Assembly: GCA_050742455.1 (NCBI GenBank)
Contig: JBOGIG010000069.1
Span: 1-11,913, forward strand
Direction of reading: 5' to 3'
Source: JBOGIG01 sp050742455
Lineage (GTDB): Bacteria > Actinomycetota > Acidimicrobiia > Acidimicrobiales > JBOGIG01
Length of the DNA stretch: 11,913 nt
Shown one piece after another: positions 6,304 to 11,913 of this stretch; positions within the stretch are counted from its first letter, which is position 1; each line of letters opens with the position of its first letter. The notes beneath the pieces are model-generated. The model was not told the DNA's origin. It was given only the letters and a program-made list of their open reading frames with translations, and made no database searches. The position numbers were made by a program, and so were the translations under genes.

Positions 6304-6658
6304 CAAAGTCGATTATTGGGCGAACCTCGACTTTCCCTGTCCATGCGGCAGGAATCTGGGCCGCCAACCGAACCGCCTCGTCGAGATCGGCGCACTCGAA
6401 CTGGTAGAAGCCAGTAAGCACCTCGGTGGTCTCGGCGAACGGGCCGTCGGACGTGACGACCTCGCCCCCCTTGCCCCCCTTGACTTGGACAGTCGTCCCC
6501 GTCGAGGTGGGGTAAAGGGCCGCGCCGCCACGCATGACGGCTGAGGCGGCGGCTCCAAATGCGCCGTACTCGCCCATGGTGGACTGCTTTTCCGGAGTAT
6601 CCAGGACTGACCAGTCGGGATCGCCCGACTCGTAGATCAACGCTGCGTACTGCGGCAT
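6287..6658 (-). CDS. DGPF/YCII-related domain protein partner of the ECF42 sigma factor
   Basis: A 123-residue YCII-like protein carrying the signature VVTSDGPFAETTEVLTGFY in its middle and an N-terminus MPQYAALIYE typical of DGPF proteins. These proteins have a ferredoxin-like dimeric fold, are of unknown biochemical function, and are the usual neighbours and regulatory targets of ECF42 sigma factors. The start ATG at 6658 is supported by AAGGAG (6665-6670) six bases upstream; a longer frame back to 6700 has no support. Its stop lies inside the first codons of the sigma gene, making a two-gene operon. It diverges from the thioesterase gene across about 200 nt. Confidence 0.9.
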   Translation of the reverse strand: MPQYAALIYESGDPDWSVLDTPEKQSTMGEYGAFGAAASAVMRGGAALYPTSTGTTVQVKGGKGGEVVTSDGPFAETTEVLTGFYQFECADLDEAVRLAAQIPAAWTGKVEVRPIIDFGAGNS

Positions 6659-6705
6659 CAGTGTCTCCTTCGTGTACCGCCGGCTGGCTGCCGACTCCAC
6701 TCTAA

Positions 6706-6733
6706 GAACGATCGGGCAGACTCCAAAAGGACA
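6706..6733 (-). promoter_or_regulatory. Candidate ECF-type promoter of the DGPF-sigma operon
   Basis: On the minus strand TGTCCT (6733-6728), a 17-nt spacer and CGTTC (6710-6706) resemble the TGTCGA / CG(A/T)C pattern published for ECF42 autoregulation, with mismatches. It lies about 50 nt before the DGPF start. This is a pattern match by eye only. Confidence 0.3.
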
Positions 6734-6862
6734 GCATATTTAGCATCGCTGGTGGCGCAAGGATTTTCTCCCGGCTGCGCTTCGGCGGCCGGATCTTCGC
6801 CATTCTCAGGGACTAGGATTTGGTGGTGTCGGACTCCGCTCCGAAGTGCCCCGGTCTCTGAA

Positions 6863-7693
6863 ATGACGGATCGGGCCCAACAGCAGCAGGTTGCGCTCGA
6901 CGCTTTCCTTGCCGTGCTGCGTCACGAACGGCGAGGAGACACGGCGGTCGGACGGACACCTGACTTCGACGGACCGGCGGTGTTCGGTGGGATCGGGCTG
7001 GCGATGACCATAAGTGCGGCGTGTGGTGACGCGCCCGCGGGCAATCGGCTCCACTCCCTCCACGCCCATTTCCTGCGGCCGGTGCTACCTGGGAACGAGA
7101 TTGTGTTTCGCACTGAGGTGGTGAAGGAGGGAAAGGCGTTCTGTCTACTCCGGGTAACGGCGGCTCAGGACGCCAAGCCGGTTATCACCATGAGTTGTTC
7201 CTTCACCACTGACACGACGGGATACGTGTACGACCTGTCCGGAATACCTGATGGCGTGGCCCTTCCAGACGAGCTCCCCGAGCCTGACGAGATGGAGGAC
7301 GAGGTCGGACCATGGGAGATCCGTTGGCTCGGGCCCAGCCCAGCACGACCCGACGGGACGAGAGAGGCGACACACCGCCACTGGTTTCGCATGCCCCGCC
7401 GGCTCGGCGATGACCCGCACTTGCATGCGGCCTTGCTCGGCTACGCGACCGACTGGACAGGGCTGGGTGGGCGACCACTCCACCTTGAAGGCGACATTAC
7501 CGGCATGATCAGTCTCGACCACGCCGCCTGGTTCCACCGGCCCGCCCGCGCCGACGACTGGCTCCTTCAGGACGTGCAGAGCCTTGTGAATGCCGGCGGC
7601 CGCGGAACACTACGAGGCGTGATCCGGAGCTCAAATGGTCAGATCGTCGCATCGATGGCCCAAGAGATGCTCCTTCGGCCGGTGATGCCATGA
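6863..7693 (+). CDS. Acyl-CoA thioesterase II (TesB-like, double hotdog)
   Basis: A 276-residue TesB-type thioesterase, hydrolysing acyl-CoA to free acid and CoA in the cytoplasm. The first hotdog contains FDGPAVFGGIGLAMTISAA and LHSLHAHFLRP; the second contains YATDWTGL, ISLDHAAWFHRP and ASMAQEMLLRP. The E. coli TesB triad Asp204/Thr228/Gln278 corresponds to Asp197, Ser217 and Gln267, a Thr-to-Ser change that should keep the hydroxyl. ATG 6863 is chosen because homology begins just after it; the 37 codons before it are low-complexity and have no start signal. The ribosome site is poor. It diverges from the DGPF-sigma operon and ends 7 nt from the convergent TetR stop. Its physiological chain length is not readable. 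Confidence 0.88.
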   Translation: MTDRAQQQQVALDAFLAVLRHERRGDTAVGRTPDFDGPAVFGGIGLAMTISAACGDAPAGNRLHSLHAHFLRPVLPGNEIVFRTEVVKEGKAFCLLRVTAAQDAKPVITMSCSFTTDTTGYVYDLSGIPDGVALPDELPEPDEMEDEVGPWEIRWLGPSPARPDGTREATHRHWFRMPRRLGDDPHLHAALLGYATDWTGLGGRPLHLEGDITGMISLDHAAWFHRPARADDWLLQDVQSLVNAGGRGTLRGVIRSSNGQIVASMAQEMLLRPVMP

Positions 7694-7700
7694 CCGACTC

Positions 7701-8291
7701 CTAGGCATCGGATGTCACCAAGGAATTGATGCCGCCCCAACAGAATGCGGTCAGAAGGGTCAGTGCCTCGGCCTGGCTGACCCGCCCCCGGTCGTCCCGC
7801 CACACCAGACCGAGGTTCTCGGCTGCACCCTGTATGAGTGCCGCCAGCAGTCGTGGGTAGGGCTCGAGCGTGCCGGGGGCGGCGGCACGGATGGCTTCGG
7901 CTATCACCTCGCGCAGCGAATTGCGCAGGCTGTCGTAGGCGTTGTGCGTCCCCGGATCGGTGAGGTTGAACGCCGCGGTCGGATCCCCCATTTTGGCCAG
8001 CCAGAAGGACAGTCCGGAGCGGAGGGCCTCCTCGGGTTTGGCGGTAACGTCTGAGCCGGCCAGGGCGGTGCGCAGTTCGGCCGCGAACGACGCTCCCTGC
8101 CGCTCGACCAGGGCCCGGAACAAGTCGTCCTTCGACGGGAAGTGCTTGTACAGCAGCCCCTTGGAAACACTTGCCGCCTTGGCCACGTCGTCCATCCGAG
8201 TGGCCTCGAATCCCAGCCGCCCGAAAACCTGGGCGGCGGCATCCAGAATCTGTTGGCGCCTGGCCTCCCGGCTCAATCGGGGTTTTCCCAT
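7701..8291 (-). CDS. TetR-family transcriptional regulator
   Basis: A 196-residue TetR repressor. The N-terminal HTH is canonical: REARRQQILDAAAQVFGRLG, then TRMDDVAKAASVSKGLLYKHFPSKDDLF (about residues 8-55). The C-terminal ligand domain (60-196) is not specific to a known ligand class. ATG 8291 is preferred because the HTH follows directly; the frame upstream runs on to 8690 but that stretch is antisense to other genes. No clear ribosome site precedes it, so a leaderless or near-leaderless transcript is possible. It diverges from the small-ORF/VC0807 operon and probably controls that operon and itself through the repeats at 8325-8353. With a thioesterase as its other neighbour, a fatty-acyl or lipophilic ligand is possible but only a guess. 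Confidence 0.9.
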   Translation of the reverse strand: MGKPRLSREARRQQILDAAAQVFGRLGFEATRMDDVAKAASVSKGLLYKHFPSKDDLFRALVERQGASFAAELRTALAGSDVTAKPEEALRSGLSFWLAKMGDPTAAFNLTDPGTHNAYDSLRNSLREVIAEAIRAAAPGTLEPYPRLLAALIQGAAENLGLVWRDDRGRVSQAEALTLLTAFCWGGINSLVTSDA

Positions 8292-8314
8292 GTGTCGCAA
8301 CAGGCTATCGCCTC

Positions 8315-8354
8315 TTGACCTGGAGGTGACCGACGGGTTACCGTATAGGTGACT
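8315..8354 (+). promoter_or_regulatory. Promoter with three GGTnAC repeats, candidate TetR operator
   Basis: A plus-strand promoter can be drawn as TTGACC (8315-8320), an 18-nt spacer and TACCGT (8339-8344). GGTGACC (8325-8331), GGTTACC (8336-8342) and GGTGACT (8348-8354) lie 11 and 12 bp apart, about one helical turn, across the spacer and -10 region. The first two form a symmetric pair. They are 34 to 63 bp from the TetR start codon. Confidence 0.4.
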
Positions 8355-8387
8355 GGCGGGACACCGAGACTCACGAGGAGTTTCCGT

Positions 8388-8510
8388 GTGGAGCCAAGTC
8401 GGCCGAGCGGGGGAGAATTGAGCCAGACCACGACCATCGGGCTCGGACTCGACATGGTGGCGTCCAAGATGAAGATCGGACTCGACGGGCCGGAGCGCTG
8501 GCATCCATGA
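8388..8510 (+). CDS. Small ORF of 40 codons, first gene of the VC0807 operon, function unknown
   Basis: GTG 8388 is preceded by a strong GAGGAG (8375-8380) at 7 nt. It encodes a 40-residue peptide: a polar N-terminus (PSRPSGGELSQTTT) followed by an amphipathic-looking stretch (LGLDMVASKMKIGLDGPERW). Its TGA overlaps the ATG of the next small ORF as ATGA (8507-8510). I do not recognise it. The good ribosome site, the position behind a promoter-like sequence and the stop/start overlap argue for real translation; it could also act as a leader peptide that couples translation into the downstream genes. A second GTG at 8386 is in another frame and ends after 11 codons. It is too short for usual gene callers. 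Confidence 0.55.
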   Translation: MEPSRPSGGELSQTTTIGLGLDMVASKMKIGLDGPERWHP

Positions 8511-8617
8511 CCAAGCTGCGACGGCCATGGAGCGAGTGGGGCCTGACCGGAGGCATCTATCGGGCTCTGTGGCGGGTGCTGGGCTTGTGGAACGAGCGCA
8601 TTGGAGTAGTGGTCTGA
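8507..8617 (+). CDS. Small ORF of 36 codons, second gene of the VC0807 operon, Trp-rich, function unknown
   Basis: ATG 8507 overlaps the stop of the preceding small ORF (ATGA), and its own TGA overlaps the ATG of the VC0807 gene (TGATG, 8615-8619). The 36-residue product starts with basic MTKLRRPW and has four Trp residues and a helix-like core (GGIYRALWRVLGLWNERIGVVV), so it could lie on or in the membrane next to the VC0807 protein. I know no named family for it. Two stop/start overlaps in series are unlikely to be accidental and are the main support. No own ribosome site is needed if translation is coupled. Confidence 0.55.
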   Translation: MTKLRRPWSEWGLTGGIYRALWRVLGLWNERIGVVV

Positions 8618-9339
8618 TGCCCGAGACCTGGGAGCCAGGGGCACCCTCGCTCCGGGCCATGGGCCCGGGCGCCATTGGCGGCGCCGTCATTCCCTTGGGC
8701 GTCTATTACCTGGTCCGCTCCCACGTCGGGGGGGACGCGCCGGCGCTCATGATCGCCGGCTGTCCGGCGGCAGCCTGGGTAGGGGTGGAGTGGGTCCGCC
8801 GGCGCCGGCTGGATCCAATCGGCTCGATAGTCCTGTTCGGGTTCATCGCGGGGCTACTGGCTTCGGTCCTGCTGGGCAACAGCGCCTTCGTGCTCAAGGT
8901 GCGCGACTCCGCGTTCACCGGCCTGTTCGGTCTGGCATGCCTCGTGTCGCTCACCCGCCGCCGCCCGCTCATGTTCTTCTTCGGTCGGGCGCTCTCCGCT
9001 GGAGACGACCAGGCCAAGCTGGCCGCCTACGAGGAAATGTGGCAGATGCCGAGCGTTCCCCGAACGTTTAGGCTGATCACTGCCGCCTGGGGTGTCGGGC
9101 TTCTGGCCGAGGCAGCGGCTCGTGTGCTGCTGGCTTTGGCCCTGCCTACTGGAATGTTTTTGGCCCTCTCGCCCGTCCTGGGCGGAGTCGTCATAGGTGG
9201 CCTGTTCGCCTTCACCTTCTGGTTCGCCAAGAGGGCGCGGAGGCTCGGTGAGGCCAGGTTCGCCGGCCTTGGCTTAGCCTTCCCATCTGTGCCAACCGGA
9301 GAAGGAGATCTCGGAGCGGCCCCGTCGGCTTTGCAGTAA
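8617..9339 (+). CDS. VC0807-family integral membrane protein
   Basis: A 240-residue inner-membrane protein with about six hydrophobic segments near residues 17-34, 41-60, 67-86, 97-111, 152-172 and 175-198. The central part RRRRLDPIGSIVLFGFIAGLLAS, then FTGLFGLACLVSLTRRRPLMFFFGR, matches the VC0807 family pattern of a basic loop, two helices and a conserved RPLMFF. The function of the family is unknown. ATG 8617 is chosen because it overlaps the stop of the preceding small ORF and has GGAG (8602-8605) upstream; an in-frame ATG at 8527 would add 30 residues of out-of-character sequence and overlap the small ORF. It is the last gene of a probable operon divergent from the TetR gene and converges with the SufR-like gene. 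Confidence 0.8.
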   Translation: MPETWEPGAPSLRAMGPGAIGGAVIPLGVYYLVRSHVGGDAPALMIAGCPAAAWVGVEWVRRRRLDPIGSIVLFGFIAGLLASVLLGNSAFVLKVRDSAFTGLFGLACLVSLTRRRPLMFFFGRALSAGDDQAKLAAYEEMWQMPSVPRTFRLITAAWGVGLLAEAAARVLLALALPTGMFLALSPVLGGVVIGGLFAFTFWFAKRARRLGEARFAGLGLAFPSVPTGEGDLGAAPSALQ

Positions 9340-9417
9340 GGATGGCTCCGCTCAGGACCTGATAGTCAGCTTCACCAGAGCGTTCGCCGTAGCACCTCGA
9401 TCCACCGGATGCTTCGC

Positions 9418-10173
9418 CTACAACTCACCGGCCGGCCGCCTCCCGCTTTGCTTGTTTCGGGTTCGTAGTTGTGTTCGCGCCGCCACCCTCGGCTTGGCGA
9501 CCAGCCTCACACAGCAACGGTCAGGGGCGGGGTCAAGGCAGGCTGTCGACTCTGCCAGCCCAGCTGCGCGGGCGGCAGCAGCGAGGAGCCAGTGGTTCAT
9601 CGAGCAGGTGAGCTGGCGGTGTTCCTCAACGAGGGCATGGAACGGGCAGTTGAGCAGGACCCCCCCGGTGCCGTCCATACTGGGCTCGTACCCGTAGCAT
9701 TCCAGCACACCCGCCAGGCGCACCAGCAGTTCGTCGGGGCTCGCCTCGGCATCGCGCGCTTGGTCTCCGATCTCGACACCGTTCCGGCGTGCCGCCCGGC
9801 GAAGGCTGGTATCGAGGTCGTTTGAGCCCTGGCTGGCGGCTTCGACCGCTTCGGCCAGCATCGAGGCGGCGAGTTCGTAGCGCCGCGGAGGGACCGAAAG
9901 GTCGAATTGCCTTTTCGAACGGCGGTACCACTTGGCCGGCCGGCCGGCGCCCGGCCCGCCTACCCCCGAGGGGCGTCGGTAGTAGACCTCGAGCAGGCCG
10001 AGCGCGGCGAGCTTGTCGAGATGGAACGCTGCGACAGACCGGGCCACCCCGGTCGACTCCGACGCAATATCACGGGTGACTCCCGGGGGAGCCGCGACTG
10101 CCAGGCGGTACATCTTGAACCGAAGCGGTTCGTCCAGTGCGGCCAGCGCTCTCAGGGTGTTCTCGCTGTCCAT
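9418..10173 (-). CDS. SufR-like winged-helix regulator with cysteine cluster (Fe-S type)
   Basis: A 251-residue DNA-binding protein. Residues about 8-65 are a winged helix (GVTRDIASESTGVARSVAAF, LDKLAALGLLEV), followed by GAGRPAKWYRRS, the sequence typical of SufR-like regulators. The C-terminal half has Cys159, Cys176 (NCPFHALV), Cys190 (LTCSMNHW), Cys212 and Cys220-Cys221 (DRCCVRL); this spacing resembles the Fe-S-binding region of SufR, which represses Fe-S cluster assembly genes. No suf genes are in the window, so the target is unknown and another redox or ligand role is possible. AGGAG ends only 2 nt before the ATG, an unusually short spacing. It lies 66 nt downstream of folP2 on the same strand, enough room for its own promoter. 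The last 25 residues are basic and not conserved-looking. Confidence 0.8.
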   Translation of the reverse strand: MDSENTLRALAALDEPLRFKMYRLAVAAPPGVTRDIASESTGVARSVAAFHLDKLAALGLLEVYYRRPSGVGGPGAGRPAKWYRRSKRQFDLSVPPRRYELAASMLAEAVEAASQGSNDLDTSLRRAARRNGVEIGDQARDAEASPDELLVRLAGVLECYGYEPSMDGTGGVLLNCPFHALVEEHRQLTCSMNHWLLAAAARAAGLAESTACLDPAPDRCCVRLVAKPRVAARTQLRTRNKQSGRRPAGEL

Positions 10174-10190
10174 TACTCCTATTCTAAAGC
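10174..10190 (-). promoter_or_regulatory. Possible -10 element giving a leaderless sufR-like transcript
   Basis: On the minus strand TAGAAT (10186-10181) is 7 nt before the ATG. A start point at the usual 6-7 nt downstream would fall at or next to the ATG. No convincing -35 box is seen, and AGGAG (10180-10176) inside the same stretch argues for a leadered mRNA made further upstream. Confidence 0.3.
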
Positions 10191-10239
10191 ATATTCAGGT
10201 TGATGTTATAGCGAGCGAGGTATCCACCGGGATCGTGGG

Positions 10240-11181
10240 TCATCCGCTCTCGGCCATGGCCTGCTGCATGTCCGCCAGGTCGTCTCGACCGAACCCCAGC
10301 CCGCGTATGGCCCGGATGGGAGGGCGGTCGCCGCGTATGGAAGCGACCATGTCGAGCACTTCCTTGGTCTGTTTGACCTGGTGGGCGCGGAAAACCCGGG
10401 CGCCGAGCCAGGCGCAGGTGGCGGTGACCGCCAGAGTGCCCGCAAGGCGGTCGTTCACGTCCAGGTCGAGGGTTTCTCCGATGAAGTCTTTGTTGGACAC
10501 GGCGACCATCACCGGCCATCCAGTCGCAACCAGATCGCCGATGCGCCTGGTGATCTCCAAGGTCTGGGAGGTGGTCTTGCCCATATCGTGGCCGGGGTCG
10601 ATACAGATGGCATCCGCCCGCACCCCGGCCTCGAGCGCTTCGGCGGTCAGCGCTGCCAGTGTGGAGGTCACGTCCCCCATGAGGTCCCCGAAGTCGGGGC
10701 GGTCGGGGTCGGTCCGCGGGGCCAGGTGGCCCGCGTGGGTGCAGACCAGGCCGATGCCTGCACGTGCGGCGACAAAAGCGACTAGGGGGTCGTGGCCTTC
10801 CCAGCAGTCGTTGATCAGGCCGGCCCCGGCCCGGGCCGCCTCAGCGGCGACCTCGGAGCGCCACGTGTCGACGCTTATGACCGCCTCTGGGTGGGCCGCT
10901 ATGACAGCTTCGATGACCGGGACCACCCGGTCGATCTCCTCCGAGACCGACACCGGCTCGCCCTTCCCTGCTTTGACCCCGCCAATGTCGAGGATGTCCG
11001 CCCCCTGAGAAAGCGCAAGGTCGGCCGCCCTGAGCGCGGTGTCGAGTGCGTAGGTGGCCCCGGCATCGTAGAAGGAATCCGGTGTGCGGTTGACGATGGC
11101 CATCAGGACCGGCTGGCTCGGAGCGAAGGTTTTGGCCCCCAGACGCAGAGGCGCTTGGCCCTCAGCGGGGTTGTCGGGCAT
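10240..11181 (-). CDS. folP2: FolP2-type dihydropteroate synthase homologue
   Basis: A 313-residue TIM-barrel protein of the DHPS family. It matches the mycobacterial FolP2 (Rv1207-like) subgroup: MAIVNRTPDSFYD, DIGGVKAGKG (65-74), ISVDTW, LINDCWEG, IDPGHDMGKT, VAVSNKDFIGETL and FRAHQV. The pterin-site Asp, Asn and the C-terminal R-x-H are kept. The p-aminobenzoate loop, normally GESTRPG, reads GVKAGKG, and VNVTPDSFSDGG is VNRTPDSFYDAG. FolP2 proteins of mycobacteria do not replace true DHPS, so folate synthesis is probably not its job; the real reaction is unknown. The ATG follows GAAGGTGG by a normal distance. It overlaps the end of the patatin-like gene by 20 nt, suggesting one transcript. 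No other folate gene is nearby. Confidence 0.88.
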   Translation of the reverse strand: MPDNPAEGQAPLRLGAKTFAPSQPVLMAIVNRTPDSFYDAGATYALDTALRAADLALSQGADILDIGGVKAGKGEPVSVSEEIDRVVPVIEAVIAAHPEAVISVDTWRSEVAAEAARAGAGLINDCWEGHDPLVAFVAARAGIGLVCTHAGHLAPRTDPDRPDFGDLMGDVTSTLAALTAEALEAGVRADAICIDPGHDMGKTTSQTLEITRRIGDLVATGWPVMVAVSNKDFIGETLDLDVNDRLAGTLAVTATCAWLGARVFRAHQVKQTKEVLDMVASIRGDRPPIRAIRGLGFGRDDLADMQQAMAESG

Positions 11182-11913
11182 CCCTGGCCACCTTCCGGCC
11201 CGACCGGCCAGCCATCAGCTCGACAGAGTCGTGGCGGTGCAACAAGAGCACCTCGGTCTGATCCAGCACTGGCTCGCGCCTGTCCAGCCACTCTGCTGTG
11301 CTCAGCCGGGCTCGGTCTATTAGTTCTGACGTGTGGTTGAAATCGACTGCTGACACAGACAGCGGGCACAGCGGGGGCAGCACCTTGAGATCGATGTCGT
11401 GCTGGTACGCGGCGACATCGGCGAGCAGGCGGCGGTGAAGCATCAAGGTAATCGACTGCATGGTGATGCCCAGCGCGGATCGCGGTGGTCGTTCCAGGGC
11501 GCACGCGTATCCGGTCGGCAGGACATACACACGGGTGGCGCCGGCCTCTATGGCGTGAGACAGAGGCGTGTTGTTGAGCAACCCACCGTCGACCAGGACG
11601 TGTTGACCGATGCCCACGGGCGGGAAGATGCCAGGTATGGCGGCGCTGGCCGCCACAGCGTCGATCACGTCACCGTGGCCGAGTAGCACCTCGATCCCGG
11701 TGCCGAGTTCTGTGGCGACCACCAAGAGGCGCACCGGTGCTTCTTCGATCCTGTGGTACGTGAGGTGTTGCGCCAGCAGAGCTCGCAGGTGGGCGGGGGG
11801 CACCAGGTAATTCCTGGCGCCCACGAACCCGAGCAACCCGGCCAGGGGCCGGATGGGGAAGACGTCGTGTCTGTGAACCACCTTCCACACCTCGGCCAGA
11901 TGCCGGGCCCCGT
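11162..11913 (-). CDS. Patatin-like phospholipase, C-terminal part (5' end outside window)
   Basis: The frame stays open to the right edge, so this is a partial gene of at least 250 codons. The visible part holds the second half of a patatin-type lipid acyl hydrolase: RRDVFP-like start (VWKVVHRHDVFPIRPLAG), LLVVATELGTG, ASAAIPGIFPPV and VLVDGGLLNNTPL. The Asp of DGG (codon 11588-11590) is the catalytic Asp of the Ser-Asp dyad. The nucleophile motif GxSxG would lie beyond the window. The ATG at 11890 is an internal codon, since family-like sequence continues upstream of it. The C-terminal tail after about 11250 is rich in charged residues and less conserved. The stop lies inside folP2 (20-nt overlap), so the two are probably translated together. 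Confidence 0.87.
   Translation of the reverse strand, partial: GARHLAEVWKVVHRHDVFPIRPLAGLLGFVGARNYLVPPAHLRALLAQHLTYHRIEEAPVRLLVVATELGTGIEVLLGHGDVIDAVAASAAIPGIFPPVGIGQHVLVDGGLLNNTPLSHAIEAGATRVYVLPTGYACALERPPRSALGITMQSITLMLHRRLLADVAAYQHDIDLKVLPPLCPLSVSAVDFNHTSELIDRARLSTAEWLDRREPVLDQTEVLLLHRHDSVELMAGRSGRKVARDARQPR

Noticed and set aside
6752..6862. 37-codon N-terminal extension of the thioesterase
   Set aside because: No homology-like pattern and no start signal; the region is more likely the divergent promoter space.
8527..8616. In-frame upstream ATG of the VC0807 gene
   Set aside because: The extra 30 residues are not membrane-like, and the ATG at 8617 fits the TGATG coupling.
8292..8690. 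133-codon upstream extension of the TetR frame
   Set aside because: It is antisense to the small ORFs and the VC0807 start, and a TetR HTH normally lies at the very N-terminus.
9352..9362. TCAGG-A-CCTGA palindrome between the convergent VC0807 and SufR-like genes
   Set aside because: Only 5 bp with a 1-nt centre and no T-run, so not a credible terminator or a clear operator.
10013..11008. 331-codon plus-strand ORF across the sufR-like and folP2 genes
   Set aside because: Antisense shadow created by high GC; Ser/Arg/Ala-rich product with no domain.

Overview
The window is a high-GC, densely packed chromosomal segment, most likely from an actinobacterium and perhaps an acidimicrobial-type lineage. 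The reasons are GTG starts, a FolP2-type dihydropteroate synthase homologue, an actinobacterial-style ArsR with an N-terminal Cys-Cys pair, an NmtR-type sensor and an ECF42/DGPF pair. The phylum is inferred from gene content and was not tested. No tRNA, rRNA, CRISPR array or insertion sequence was seen.

Left part (1-3235). The window opens inside a VapC-like PIN toxin gene. Next comes a compact arsenic locus. A divergent, operator-containing promoter region separates arsR (plus strand) from arsI and an aquaporin gene (minus strand). ArsI should break the C-As bond of methylarsenite. The aquaporin has a hydrophobic residue where the selectivity-filter arginine normally sits, as reported for arsenic-operon AqpS, so it could release the arsenite formed. 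No arsC, arsB/ACR3 or arsM is present. Directly behind arsR, 18 nt downstream, lies a second ArsR/SmtB regulator with an exact NmtR-type nickel/cobalt site, followed by a GNAT acetyltransferase gene.

Middle part (3340-7693). A minus-strand gene encodes a Fic AMP-transferase with its own inhibitory motif and an AbiEi-like DNA-binding-type N-terminus. Upstream of it on the same strand is a DGPF-domain protein overlapping an ECF42 sigma factor with a TPR-like C-terminus. A TesB-type acyl-CoA thioesterase gene diverges from this pair.

Right part (7701-11913). A TetR regulator gene ends tail-to-tail with the thioesterase gene. It diverges from a probable three-gene operon: two previously unlisted small ORFs (40 and 36 codons) joined by ATGA and TGATG overlaps to a VC0807-family membrane protein gene. 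Three GGTnAC repeats lie in the shared promoter region. On the minus strand follow a SufR-like regulator with a cysteine cluster, a FolP2-type DHPS homologue with an altered substrate loop, and a patatin-like phospholipase gene cut by the right edge and overlapping folP2.

The points most worth a second look are the ArsR-ArsI-aquaporin module, the coupled small ORFs, the wHTH-Fic fusion and the two-sensor metal regulator operon.
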